Origin: Trogon surrucura
Lineage: Eukaryota; Chordata; Aves; Trogoniformes; Trogonidae
Direction: 5' to 3'
Assembly: GCA_020746105.1 (NCBI GenBank)
Contig: CM036619.1
Coordinates: 4,742,561-4,806,560 of the forward strand
DNA length: 64,000 bases
The notes beneath the pieces were generated by a model, which was not told the origin of the DNA, did no database searches, and worked only from the letters and a program-made list of their open reading frames with translations. How positions within the stretch are numbered: the stretch's first letter is position 1; every line of letters begins with the position of its first letter. Below are positions 10,626-23,800 of this stretch, in pieces. A program made the translations under genes and the position numbers.

Positions 10626-13600
10626 CAGTGGTCACCTTTCTCCATGCTATAGCAAGAGGCCTTTATAGAGGGCAGAAAAACTTTGTGCCGCGGCTCACCT
10701 GTAGCAGGGGTTTGACAGGATTCCCTGATAAGCAAGCTAAAGAAACCTGTTTTCAAAATAAGCTTAAAACATTGCCAAAAGAGAAGGATGTGTCAAATCA
10801 CATCCTACAGAAATCTGACCTGTCCTGTGGCTTTATAGTATTTTCATTCCTGACCATGATGACGGACGGTATGTGCCTGTTTAATCTGCTGGTTACACCA
10901 ACATGAGCACGTGGGTTGGCGAGATTAAAATTTCAAAAAGGTGTGACAAATTGGAGAAATAACCAGAGTATAAGATCTGATGCATTTGAATAAAGATGAG
11001 GTTCTGCATTCAGAGGGGAAGCTTTAATCATCAGAATTTGTGTTTGCAATAAATAATGGTATTTTCTTATTTCAAGTGTTGAAGAGCTTTATCTTTTATT
11101 TTCCTGGGTGCTGCTTTTAGCAACGGACAATAGATGTCACTAGAAATGTTCTCACTTTTGCCACCTGCCTTCAGTGTTCTGTATTTGCATCGTAACGTGT
11201 GCGTGGGGGGCGGCTTTCGTAGTATTTGAAGACTCTGCAGCAGGGAGAAAACTACTTCAACACGTCTTTATCGTAGTGTTTTCTGTGAGGTTTTATTACT
11301 TAAACAGATTGCAGGCAGGGGTACACCGAGGTGATGTGCCAAATGCTTGGTATCCGGAGGGCCACGCTCAGGCCAGTGCCTTTTCATTTTGATTTTATAG
11401 CAAAATCTTCATGTAAAGGAGGATTGTTTGTGTGCTCCTGAGTGCGATAGTTGATCAGGTTGTTAGTTAAATCATGACTCAGGCGAGTTAGCCTCCATCA
11501 AGCAGCATCACTGCTCTGAAGCCTGTGGATAACTTTGGTTTTTACTACCTTGTAACTGAGGCCATAGATAGGAGCATCGAGAATTTTTGGAGCATGAACC
11601 AGTAGGTGCCTGGAGGGCAACTTGTTAAAATGTTAGAATTTCAAGGCTGGATGGAGGACACGGTACTCCTGTCTGTACGTGAAGTTATCGTGGAACGCGA
11701 GTGTGTTCACAGTGTGCCCAGAAAAAATAAAGGCTTTTTTTTTTTGCCTTTTTTTTTTCCTCTTCCTGGTAAATGCAGTTCAGCTGGGATTACAAGCAAT
11801 CCTTCCTGGATTTTGCTGCCCTCAGAATTTCAAACACGTGTAGCTCCTGTGTGACGTAGGTGACTTGGTACTTTGTTCTTGATTCTGTAGTGCAAATAAA
11901 TCTTCCTTACCAGAATCAAGAAATAGTAAGGAAGCAGAAAGCTGTAGGAAAGGATTATACCAGACAGGCAGAGGAACATAAAGACAGATGCAAGAAATGA
12001 GCGTATACTTCATTTTTGGTTAAAAATGGAAGAAAATATTCTCCCAGAATGGAATTTTGGGCACAGACTTTTGTTCTTGACGACTCTCTGGTGATGTTGC
12101 TGTCTCCTAGCATAAGGTATCAAAAAATTAATAGGAAACGAGTATCCTACGTGTAGCTTCATTGCAGATACGCAGCATATTTGATGCCTGTGTGATGATT
12201 TTGTGCACTTTTTTTTTTTTTTACTACATAGCGTGCCATTTCGGTAAGCACTGGGCGCACTCAGTCATTGTTAGCTTGAAATAAGAAACGGTTTTGGAAC
12301 TAGTTCCAGTCCTAAGTGCTCATTCAGGCCATAAAGAATAAAATTGTTACCTAATTTCAGCTGAACCTAAAGAAGTAGTTAAAAACTCATCCAGCCTTTC
12401 ATTAGTGTGTATGGCCTTGCTTCTTGCATAAGGGCTTCTAATGATCCATTTAATGAAACCAGATTAATCTCCTGGCGTTTTCCTCAGAAGCCGGTGCCTC
12501 AGAGCAACCTGCTGCTCCTTTTTTTTATTTTTTTAACTGCTACCCAGCTACGAGGTGAGGTGTTTAACGCTGTGCTGTGCAATTAGATCTTCCTTATTCT
12601 AAATGTGCACCTGCCTGTGTGATGAACTGAAATATAGCAACTAGAAATGCAACGTAGCTTTTCAAACCAGAATAGAAAAAAGCCCCAACGCACTGCAAAC
12701 CCCCCCCCCCCAAAAAAAAAACCCCAAACAAACAGAACCCAACAACACAGCAGAGCTCCCAGAACCATGGCATGATGTTAAAAGAAGGGAAATCAAACGT
12801 CGGCAGAGGAATTGCCAGATGAAGTTGCAGTAGCAAAAACTGGCGGAGTTGAGGACATGCAGAATTCGTAAAATAAATGTTCGTGCGTATTAGGGGGGTA
12901 ATAAATTATGCAGCGATTATTCATGCAGCTGAGAGCAAATACGTGAGAACTGTTGATGTCCCTGCTTAAAGAGGAAGAAAGGTAACCGACTGTGTAATAG
13001 AAAGCAAAAAAACACCCAAAAAGTAGCACAAAATACTGGCTTTTTTATTTGCTACTTCAGTTTTAAATGAGAACTAAGGCTGTAAACAGATCATCTCTTG
13101 TCAGAAAGCCTGACGCGGTGCTCAGGGGATTACCCAAGGCAACCTGCACTGTCTCTTTCGCTAAAAATAGTGGGTTTGGTGGCCCGTTTGAAAACTAGGA
13201 AGTTGTTTTCTAGGGATCTTGGCAAATTTTGTGAATAATTTTGATTTTATGCAACAGTAAACTTCATTTTCAGATATTGGAAAGGTTTTGGTTTGTTGGT
13301 TTTGTTTTTTTTTTAATCTGCACTTAAATGATGAAGCACTCTTACAAATGATTACGGAACCAAAAACTTCTCAATTCATGAAGAGTTAGTGCTGTCAAGC
13401 AGGAATAGCGTCTGCATCACCCCTGCCGGGTCAGAAGATGCGAGAAGGCTTTTCTTCTTTTGGTGTGTATATACCGTGTAGTTTTAATTCTTTTCCCTAC
13501 CAGCAAGGTAAGCGCTCTTTCTAGATTTCCAAATAGCGTATCACAAAACTTCTCTTACTGCTGGATGAGATTATTGCTCGCAAAAAGTTGAGGAAGTTTC

Positions 13601-13800
13601 CCTTACTATTTATCTATTAAATCTTCCTATTTCAAAATTTTGTTGAGTAGTTTTAATACTCTAATCGTCTGTATCTCGTAAAAGGCATTTTCCCATTGTT
13701 TTATACCTCTGATACTTGGAAAAGCAATATATTTATCCCTCGTAAGCTAGTGCTGTTAGGTATCTGCTTTTTTTTGTGTTGAACATTTTGAAGAGGTGAC
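10626..13800. other. intergenic DNA, nothing recognised
   Basis: No gene-like or repeat-family signal was found beyond simple sequence. The clearest item is a run of 12 C followed by 10 A at 12700-12721, and there is a poly-T tract near 12210-12222. Confidence 0.45.
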
Positions 13801-14347
13801 AACCTGGTTCCCCTCTGCTCTGCCCTGGTGAGGCCACATCTGGAATATTGTGTCCAGTTCTGGGCCCCTCAGCTCAAGAAGGACAGGGAGCTGCTGGAGA
13901 GAGTCCAGCACAGAGTCACAAAGATGATGGAGGGAGTGGAACATCTCCCTTCTGAGGAAAGGCTGAAGGAGCTGGGGCTCTTTAGTCTGGAGAAGAGGAG
14001 GCTGAGGGGTGACCTCATTCATGTTTATAAAGATGTCAAGGGGGAGTGTCAGGAGGATGGAGCCAGGCTCTTCTCAGCGGCGTCCACTGACAGGACAAGG
14101 GGCAATGGGTGGAAGCTGGAACAGAAGGTTCCATAAAAACATGAGAAAAAACTTTCTCACAGGGAGGGTGACAGAGCCCTGGCACAGGCTGCCCAGGGAG
14201 GTTGTGGAGTCTCCTTCTCTGGAGACATTCAAAACCCACCTGGACGCGTTCCTGTGCGCTCTGCTGTAGGTGATCCTGCTCTGGCGGGGAGTTGAACTAA
14301 ATGATCTTTTGAGGTCCCTTCCAACCCTTAACATGCTGTGATTCTGC
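13801..14347 (+). mobile_element. CR1 LINE fragment, sense, 5'-truncated
   Basis: It codes the end of CR1 ORF2: [28 protein letters not shown] and [17 protein letters not shown]. After a shift of frame near 14110 it reads [16 protein letters not shown]. It ends with the 3' block GATCTTTTGAGGTCCCTTCC and a GTGATTCTG tail. Only about 550 bp of the 3' end remains, and the frameshift makes it a dead copy. Confidence 0.93.
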
Positions 14348-14639
14348 AAACTAAGTTCTTGATATTAAATATATTTACAAGCCTTTCTGGTGACACTTTC
14401 TATGCTTATTTTGGCCGTGCTTTTGCCACTGCTTTTTGCCTTGTGTTCGCTTCCCTATTTTATAGCTCCTGTCCACTGAGGTCGATAGGAACATCACGCT
14501 TTGGTAAAAACAAGTTTGACGTTTTCATCGGTGAGCCTGACCTGTGTAGTGATGTTGAGATGATGAGACACATTAAACACCCCTCTAAGATTTAGATAAC
14601 GTAGATTTTTTTCTTTTTCCTATAGACATTGGCATTTTT

Positions 14640-15125
14640 ACTAATCCTTTATGGGTAGTAGCTGACCCTCACCTGGATTTAAGCTGCTGACTGCAACCCT
14701 TTGAGCCTGACAGTCCAGACAGTTTCCAGTTCATCTCACAGTCCCTTTCTTTAGTCTCTGCTTCATCAGTTTGTCTCTTAGGATGTTGTCATGGGAGGCA
14801 GCGTTGAGAAGAAAACCGACATTCCCTCGCCCACCGAGGTAGTACTTTCGTCATAGAAGTCTGTCGAGTCAGTCAGGTGCGATTTCCTCTTCGTATACCC
14901 AAGCTAAAGATGTCCGATCACCTTCTTGTCCTCTTCTGTTGAGAAATGGCTCCCAGGGCTGTTTGTTCCATCACCTTGTCAGGAATGGAGGTAAGGCTGT
15001 AGTTATCCAGACCCTCCCTTCTTGAAGAGAGGAATTCCATTTGCTTTCTTCCAGCTGTCAGGAACATCCCCAGTTTGCCATGACGATCTGTAAAATGGTT
15101 TATAGTTCAGGAGCTTGCCCTGGCT
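14640..15125 (-). mobile_element. CR1 reverse-transcriptase fragment, antisense, without a 3' end
   Basis: The minus strand carries degraded CR1 ORF2 reverse-transcriptase sequence. Readable blocks are WKKANGIPLFKKG, LTSIPDKVMEQ and HDNILRDKLMK, followed by a QAQRVV-like stretch, with several frame changes. This matches the palm region between the catalytic motifs, well upstream of the C-terminal part kept in the other copies. The 3' end, expected left of 14640, is missing. That is unusual, because CR1 copies normally lose their 5' side. It may have been broken by a later deletion or inversion, next to the opposite-facing copy ending at 14347. Confidence 0.75.
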
Positions 15126-15450
15126 GTAGATGCTGTTTTACTGGGAGTATGCATAGGGATAGAGGAAAAAGGAGATGGGGTAGAAGGAAAGAAGTTTCGG
15201 TATAGAGTATTGAGAGTGGGATTAGAGAAAAAATTCAGGACATGAATGAGGAGTATTGGAAATGATGTGGCAACCCTAATAACTGCCGTCGTCTGCTTTG
15301 ATCCCCAAAGAAGTTGAAATTTGATATATTTATCGCTGAATGGAACTATGACATGGTTGCACGAGGAAGTTCAGAGCAGGACTTGATGACATCGAAGGCC
15401 CTTTGTGTCCTATGCCTGATGTTCCTGTGAATCTTAATAACCTGAGTTAA

Positions 15451-15513
15451 TCACAGAGTAGAATCCTTGAATCACTCAGGCTGGCAAAGACCCCGGCATC
15501 ATCGCGTCCCAGC
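15451..15513 (-). mobile_element. short CR1 3'-end relic, antisense
   Basis: AATCACAGAGTAGAATCCTT and then GGCTGGCAAAGACC resemble the antisense CR1 3' end (AATCATAGAAT ... GGTTGGAAAAGACC). Only about 60 bp are left and they are diverged. Confidence 0.6.
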
Positions 15514-17630
15514 ACTAATAATCTGAGAGTTAGTAGTCTGAAAGGTTAAAACAAGTAAACAAAAAAAAATGCAGCAGTTCAGCACATTCCTCTGTCGTTT
15601 CCTACCCGTATTTCTGGCTTCCAAGGTTTGGGGGACACACGTGCTGCGGTGAGGATTGTTCTTGCTTACTCCTATGCAATTGTCTCAAAGCTGAAGAATT
15701 TCACAAGTTGAGGGTGCATCATATACCAATTGTATCACCTGAGTATACGGTATGCCAGATTTTTTTCTTTTCCTCCTTTGTTCTAAGTTGTGCTATTTTG
15801 GGAAAATTTGGACATTTGTACCTGCCCCCTTAGGAATTAATTCTGCAAGTGATGTCTTTAGAACAGGAATTTTGCAGTTCGGAGGGATAGGGATACTCTT
15901 CCTAGGGAGAAAACATTCAACTTCTTTTTTACAAGTGACAGAAAAAGATGTAGGTGAGAACCAGTGCTGCTCCACTCCAGGTAACTTGAAAGATTATGAT
16001 TCAGGTTATGCAGTCTAGCTTTCAATTAACTGGCTTGTGCCTTTTCTCCGTTCTTTTAAGTATTCCTATTTGGGAAAGTTTGTTTTAGAAATGCTATGGT
16101 TGAATATATTCTCTCGCTGAGGATGACGGACGAGAAACTTGAGCTTTAGTGTCGTGTTGGGCACCTGTTGACGCTTCTCAGCCAGGTTTTCTGGGAAGAG
16201 GCTGGTTAGTTTTCCATTTGAGAGGTCGGTAATTTATATGTCACGTAATTAGGGGTGCGGGGAAGGGGAATAGTCCCGTGCTTTATTTTAATTATGCTCA
16301 GAGTTGGTGTTCTTCAAAAAAACCCACCAGATATTTTGGACAAGATATAGAAGAACAAAAAACCCTGCAAATTCTTTGGAGTTTTTTTTTTTTGGGGGGG
16401 TGAGGAACACCTAGGGTGGAAGCTATTGAATTTTATGGATTTTTGTCAGTAATAACATCAGAGGAATTGCTGCAGGACTTAGAACTCTGCAGTACACACT
16501 GTCAAAACCCCAAAGAACTAGATAAATAGCTTGTGGTAATGGTTTGCTTAGGAGAGGATGCTTATTTGCTGTGAGAAGACACTTACCTGTTTTGAAGTCG
16601 GAGGAACACAGACTGAAAAAGATTATTTGTGGCTTCTGTGCCATTAAATACTCTCTTTCATTCTCTTGAAACAAAATGGATGTCCAGGAGCTGGCAGTCC
16701 AGTTCAGCCACCCTGTACGCTCACCGGTATGTTCTTGCTGGCCACGGCGGTGCAAAAAAAAGCCGAAGGGACGTTGCTGAGGGTTTTTCGAGTGCTGTAC
16801 TTGGTCTAGATCTAAAGGAGAATTTTGTCTGTGCTCCCCCAAGGTTGCAGAAATGTGACGTTTGTCATTCTCCTGCAGGAGGAACAGTGAGTTTTGGCCT
16901 CGGCAGTAGCCGTGTAGTGAATGCTGTTGCAATTCTCATGTAAAAACCTGACTGAGTGTCCCTGTTCTAGCTCGGTATGACAAACCCAGCTGGAATGAGC
17001 CATCCCAGTTGTAGCAGAGCAGACATAAACTGGTGTCTGTTTTGTCCTTGGTGTGTGCAAACAGAGAACTGATTTCCAGTGCTGCGCTAGAGCATCAGCC
17101 TCGAATCACTGAGCAACTCGATTTGCTTTTACGTTGCAAGACTGGCCGTGCTTGCTTTAAAAAGCCTGTGCCAGCCCAGTTACCCTGGGACGTTGTATGG
17201 TTGTGAAATTTAGAACTCTTTAAGGGGGATTGGTAAGGGTTTAGGAACTTACAGGGTGAGGTTTTTGTTCATTTGTAGTGTGGAGTCTTTTTTTATTTGA
17301 AGTTTTTGTGTAGGCGAAGTAGGGGGTGGGTGTCCGCTAAGAGGAGCGGAAATTCCTCTGCCGCCTTATATCAGTAAAAAAAATAAATCCAAGAGCAGGA
17401 CCAGCCTCAGCAATGAGAGAGCAGTGAGCTACAGTCAGGCCATCAGGATATCAGGAGCGAGAGACTCTGTTGCTTCTTTCCAACACCCACCTTCCGGTGG
17501 CAGTCACTGCAGGTGTCTTGGTTTGGTGCCGTATTACTTAACATGACCTGTTGAAAACTGAAGAAATGAATAATTATGGCGCGTGAGCAGGTGTTCTCTA
17601 ATCTGGCCTGTGAGTGATATGCCCAGGATG
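15514..17630. other. intergenic DNA, nothing recognised
   Basis: No known gene or repeat family was identified. A minus-strand open frame at 16423-16932 starts from a non-ATG codon and resembles nothing I know. Confidence 0.45.
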
Positions 17631-17853
17631 CATTCACAGAATCGCACAGAATCGCACAGAATGTCAGGGGTTGGAAGGGATCTTGAAAGATCATCAAGTC
17701 CAATCCCCCTGCCAGAGCAGGAACGCCTCGATAATGCTACACAGGAACGTGTCCAGGCAGGTCTTGAATGTCTCCAGAGAAGGAGACTCCACAACCTCCC
17801 TGGGCAGCCTGTGCCAGTGTTCCGTCACCCTCACTGAGAAGAAATTTCTTGTA
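17631..17853 (-). mobile_element. CR1 LINE 3' fragment, antisense
   Basis: It reads AGAATCGCAC repeats, GGGGTTGGAAGGGATCTTG, then the CR1 C-terminal coding region in reverse (CCACAACCTCCCTGGGCAG and CCGTCACCCTCACTGAGAAG). It is about 220 bp with the 3' end on the left. The tail shows three copies of an ACAGAATCGC-type unit, the 3' iteration that CR1 uses for priming. Confidence 0.93.
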
Positions 17854-20800
17854 AGACTGCTCTGCAGAAAGTACGGCTGCTGCGAGCTCCTTCATCCCCT
17901 GCAGCTCTCTCAGCGTAGGTGTATAATACTTGTTGTTGTTGAGGTGTTTTTCTTGGGTATGGAGTTTTCTGGGTTTTTTTTGCTGGGTTGTTTTTGGTTT
18001 TATTTCGACTCCCTGCTGATAACACAAAGTTCATGGAAAGGAAGGTTTTCCACATCCCCCCCCTGACTTGTCAGGAAGGTAATTCTGGTAGAATTGGGCA
18101 CGCTTTGGGGTAGGCTTTGAGACCCGGAACGGTCTTGGGTGACTCGGTGTAGAGTCAGTGTGTTGGTACCAAATGTTTTCCCAGCGGCAGGAAGGATGGG
18201 GGTGACTGTTGCTGAAAGAAAACTTCTGAAAATCAAGCTGAGTCTTGTATAGAAGGTTTATAGAAGATGTTAGTTGTTAGAGTGGGAGGGTTTTGTTGGG
18301 TTTTTTTTTTTTGATTTGTTCTTTTTTTTTTTCTTCTTCTTCAAGACCTGGGTTGGGAGTGGCTTGGGATCTTCTCCCAAAATACACATAAACTTGTTTG
18401 AAGTAGGACATGACTATAGTGAACCAAGTGGAAAAACAGTGCGTGGCTGAACTTTTCTCAACCGCTTTGTTGTAAGTTACGCCTAAAATGACCAGAAATA
18501 AAGATTCTGTGAGCTTTTGTTTATTTTTACATCGTTGACAGCTCTTAATGTACAGCTCCACTACTCTCTTTGAGTAGTTAACTAATAACTTGTGCAAGAC
18601 TATTTTTTCGCTCGGCAGAAAACTGGAAGAAGGAAGTAGTAAGAAAAATTGCAGCTGTTGTACCTATGACTTGTTCCTCCCTTCCCTCTTTTATTTTCAA
18701 AAGGCAAAGAGCATATTTAAGAAGAGATCCAAACAGCTTATGATAGCTGTGATGTTTCCAGCAGGCCATTTCCCTCGGGATCGGTAACTTGAATACAAAA
18801 AACTGGAGAAGTTTTGTCAGGTGTAAAAGCGATGTTCTTCAGGCTTTCATATCGAAGGATCAAGCTTTAAAAAAAATAATAAAATAAACAAAAAGACTGT
18901 TCGTATAGCAAGCACATTCTTCCTAACGACTTTATTCTCACCCCCTGTCAGAATATCGAAAGTGGGCTGCTAAATGCTTTCACTGATGGACTGGAATTAT
19001 GCTTGAGATGGATGTGAAACTTCCTACTCTGTGCTTATGAAACTGTTTAACTCTGGTACAAATACGTTTTCCAGATTATATCTTCATTTACTAATTATCT
19101 TTTAAAAAATACATCTTTGAGACTAAAATTTCTAGGTATTCTCCATTTATATTACTTGCTGGAATGTTTTCACGTGGTTTGACGCTTTTAATTTTACTTT
19201 TTTTCCACAGCAACGTGTGATAACTCTTTCTGGGAAAGGCTTAATGTGGACGAATATCGGAACTTGATTTCCAGGATAAATAGACTTTATGTTGTGATTC
19301 ATCAGAGTTATCTCCTTTTTGACTGTATCTGTAAAGGCTGGCTGGGCACACGTGGTTTCGGTAGTTTTTCTGCTTATCCTGCAGACACTGGACAAACAGC
19401 TCCAGCAAAATGGTTCTGTCTTGGTGGGACAAATCCCCGTGGACTCGAAGAGCAGCTGAACTGCTAATGAAAACTTCAGAATCCAACTGAGGCTTTTAGT
19501 CTCAGTAATACATTATTGATTAGCGTTCAAATTGCTGCTGATTGTTCCCTGGTCAACTCTGCATCCACCGAGAGGAGGAGGAGGAAAAGGTGTTGCTGAA
19601 ACTCGAGGCCTTACGATTAGAGAAAGGTGGGGAAGCCAAACGATGCGGTGACATGTTAGAGGTGGTCTTGATCGTTGAGGTTCTGGAAACATCAGTAACT
19701 GAGTTACTGAGATTAAAGAAGGTTTTTAGGGGAAATTTGACGGACAGTTATCAGGCTTTGTTTAATGATCCTCGAAACAGAGAGAGAAAAAAGACTGTCC
19801 TGCTACCCCAAGGCAGAATTGACTGGACTTAAGTCATTCCTTGAAGATATTTATCCTGTTAAGATGCCAGTTTCACAGCTCCTTCTGAGATTTAAAAATT
19901 CTTACTATGCTTTCATTTCAGGGTATTTGAACTTTTCTGCTACCCATTTAAATTTACACTTTGTTCGCCGTGTCGTGGTGTCAGGATAGGGCTTCAGTCA
20001 TCCTCTGTTTTAGGTATTCACTGATACATTTATTTTGTTTTTTGGTCTCAGTCTCTTGTTCTCCTAAAAGCTGTCGTACTGTGTCTTGGTTGAAATGCAT
20101 TGACTGGGATTGTGGAGACCAATACCACAGGTTTTCTGGAGGTGGTGCTCGACAGTGCTGCACGGGAGACGAGCTCTTGGCCCTGTCAGATGCTGTCACG
20201 TGCTGACTGTGTTGTTCCTGTGACGTTTGCTAATGTAGGTCATCAGAAGTGTGTGTGCTTTCCTGTTTTTTTTGGTCTACCATTTGAAGATACGGGATAC
20301 TCATTTAACATCCCTTCCCCGAGATTGAAGAAGGGCTGTGCCCCCCAAAATTTGCTCTTTTCCAGCTCTATCAGTTGATCTTGTACATCTTGGCCTCGCC
20401 TCGTTTAATTTTTATAACAGCCTTCTTGAATGTGTTCTCAGCTTCATCAGAACGTTGCCTTTTGTGCTGAAGTTGTCCACAAGCCAACAGATAAAGTTTA
20501 GTGCACTTGAAGTTCAGCTGAAGGTGGAGCTCCAGCTAAGAGGCTGTATTGGCCTGCTCATAAATTTGTATGTATTATAGAAAGGTGCAGGCTGGGGCTG
20601 TCTGCTGGCTTTGAAGTGCTGAGCCTTGTTTCACGTAGTTTCACAGCTGGTGAGCTGAATGAACTTGAGCTTTTTGTGGTGGGGAGCTCCTGGAAGCCTT
20701 TTGTAAATGAAGCAACGCGTCCTCGTGTTTTCTCAGCACTTTGATACCGCTCCGCGGGCGGTTCTGTAGGTAAACAGAAGTGGTTCAGCAGAACTGCGCT

Positions 20801-23800
20801 GACGACGAGCTGGCTTGTGTAACTGGAAGAACAAATGAGGCTCTTTGAGGTGGTAAATTTTGCATCCTATAAAAGGTGAAGAGGACCTTGGATTCCCTAG
20901 AACAGGACATAAAATGACAGCCTGAGGGACTGCTCCCTGAAAGCTCGGCGCTGTTCTCGTGAAGCAGCGATATGGGTGGAAGCTCTCATAAAGGGAATGA
21001 CCCTTCTTGGTGTAAAATTTGGGGAGGGATTGATTACAGTGAATAGAGATTGAATTTTCTGTGGTTTAGGGACTTTACTAGAGGTTCTCTTAAACAAAAC
21101 ATCAAACCGTGTGACGCTTCTGAAGCCAAACTGTGCTAGTGGAAGAAGTAAACGGGGATTTGTGCCTATTTAACAATATTTTGGCGGTTTTAAATGCACT
21201 AATCTTGCTTGATAGGTTAGGCACAGAATTTACTCGGTTAGTAGAGCACCATTAACATTTGATTTATAAAACTTTAAAAAGGTGTTATGTAACAATTCAA
21301 TTTTCCGTTTTCTTAAACGCTGAAGGGTGTCAACACTGGTTTGATTTGTTCTGTAAGGCTGCAACTTTGAAGTTCGATAATTGTTTGTCTTAGCCTGGGA
21401 GTGTTTGTTTATACACACGGGATTTATGTTCCTCTGCTCATCCTTCACTAAGAAATACAACGTCAGCTGGTCAGCCAGCGTGTTTTTAAATTGGCAAATG
21501 TTGCATTATTGCAAGCTCCTAGGTTATTTCTTCTTCAGCTTGTAATTGCATTTAATGGTTTGGAAGTCTGAGGAACTGCTAATACTGGATTTGTGTTTTA
21601 TGGTACACCAGGAGTCTTTGAAAGTTACATCCGTTCTTCCGAGGTGCGGTGATACATAAATCAGGTATAACTTGTAGTTGTAACCACCTTTTTAGCACAA
21701 AATTTTTTGGTAAGCTGTTGTTCTAACAGTACATTTAGCACACAGAGGAGAAGACAGACGGGAAACACCAAATTAATTGGACCCTCTGTGGCTGCCCAGC
21801 TTTCTTACTTGCTTTTGTTTAACTGGTTATTAGATAGATGAGAGAGAAAGAAGCCCAGATATGAACAGACACTGAAGAGACTTGCTGACCCATAAACAAC
21901 TTCACTTTCCTACATCCCCCTTAGAAGATGCGACTAATTATTTCTAGGTTACCCTTGAATTGATGACGAGAGAGGTTTTAAGAAGCATCTGTAAGGTCAA
22001 CTGATCCACTGATGGATCCCTTCCACAGAACAAAAGTAATCCTTGCAGAATGAGCTGCCTTTGAAGAACATCAAAGGGCTGGGGTCCTGCCCCTCCAGAT
22101 ACCTTCTGCTGGGTTTACCTCGTAAATAGCAGGTTTTCCCCATAAACAGAAGAAGCTTGATAAGGTCAAGAAGGTTCTGGGGATCACTGTGGATAGCTTT
22201 GTCTCACTCCTCCTCCTTTCTCCCTGAGAGAGAAGGTGGAAGAGAACCAGCGCAAACTGATAAGCCCGGTGAGCCTGTCCCGAAGCAGAATTATCAGACT
22301 TATTTTGCAGCAGGAGCAGGCTGCGTAGGGTTTACCTTTTCTCCTCTTAGTTTTGCAGGTCTCCATGAAGCTGATTTTTGCTTTAAAGTACTGGAGTTGG
22401 GAAGGGACTTCTCAAAGATATCTTGGGGATAGCAGCAGTTTGGTGGTTTTTGTTGTGGTGGTTTTTTTTTTTCGGTGGTTGATTGCTTTGTTTTTTGGTT
22501 TGTTTTTTTTTAAGTAGCCCAGGACACGAAGAGGCAGAAGACTGGAATCAGTGTACCCTAAGGAAGGAGTAATTGTAAAACCATTCTCAGCTTTCATGGG
22601 CGCTGACTTTATCCTTCTCCACAGTAAGCTCTCGAAAAGTAAATGGAAGGAAGTGGGAGATCATGAGCGAGCTAGTCCACCCACAAGAAAATCTGCTGCA
22701 GCTTTCATGCCTGAAAAATCAATGCAACCCATCTGGCTTTAAAAAAATGGCTAGTCTTTATTTATAAAATAATAAAAATCGAGTTAATTTAGTGGTGCTT
22801 GTAACATCTGTCGCCTTAAGAGCATGGGGCAGGAGGTTGCATGCTGCCTGCTCTGCTCCTCGACATCGCAGAGTCCTTTGGGAAGGTGAAGTACGGGGAA
22901 ACTTCGTTAACGCTGCGTTCCTCCTGCTCTTGCCAGGATCCTGCTGTTTCCCCTCCCCACTTCACTGCCACCGACAGGTTAAGATTGAAAAATAAAAGCA
23001 CTGAATTCAGCCATTTGAATATGCAGCTCAGAGGACAGGAAGGCGAATTAGGTGCCCTGGGGCTCAGAAGGTGAGGAAGTGTTGCTTTATAGCTCTGCGC
23101 TCCTTGGGAACACCCTGGGTGTACTGCACTGTAAACCTCACCAACTGGAGGAAGGGAACAATACATTCAGTATTGGACTGAATTTATGCCAGAAGAACGT
23201 CTTACGCAGAGATCCAAAGCAGTTTGTATTCTAGAGTGAGTTTATGCTGGGATACTGGTAGCGGCTTCTGGTCAGCTGAAGCGCTGCGGGGTGAACCCTG
23301 CACTGTATTTGCTTCTCTTCCTGGCTATCGACTGTCCCGGGTTGAAGTTAGGAAGTGTGAGCTTCGCTCTTACTCGTTCCAAACTCAAGCGTGCTCTGAG
23401 CAGGAATTTTTAAAAGCGGGTACTACTAGGGATTTGAGACTAGAATCACAAATACAAATTTTACACTTCAGTGGTGGGAACCTCACAAAAGAGCTCTTTT
23501 ACAGGTGGTGGGTGTTACAAGTAATTTGCTCTGCCTTTTTTTTTTTTTAAATCTTTCATTATATTTTCTAAGGTTTATTTCCTAAATCCTCTTTACTTTT
23601 TTTCCTTCAGGAGAAAATGGCCTAATCTAGAGCGTGGAATTATATAGTTTGACCATATTTCAAAGAGTCAAATGGTGTCATCAGACTTTGTCTTTCAGTT
23701 TTCTCTGTCAGAATGCTCATAGTTAAACAAGAAGGAACATCTCTAATATATATGAGATCCTCAGTCTTCAGAGATCTTTTGAGTTCAGGAAACCTGTCGT

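Noticed and set aside
15366..15430. Possible sense CR1 3' relic (GGACTTGATGACATCGAAGG)
   Set aside because: The match is short and diverged, with no clear tail. It is too weak to list as a feature.
16423..16932. Open frame of about 169 codons on the minus strand
   Set aside because: It has a non-ATG start, no similarity I recognise and no codon pattern distinguishing it from chance.
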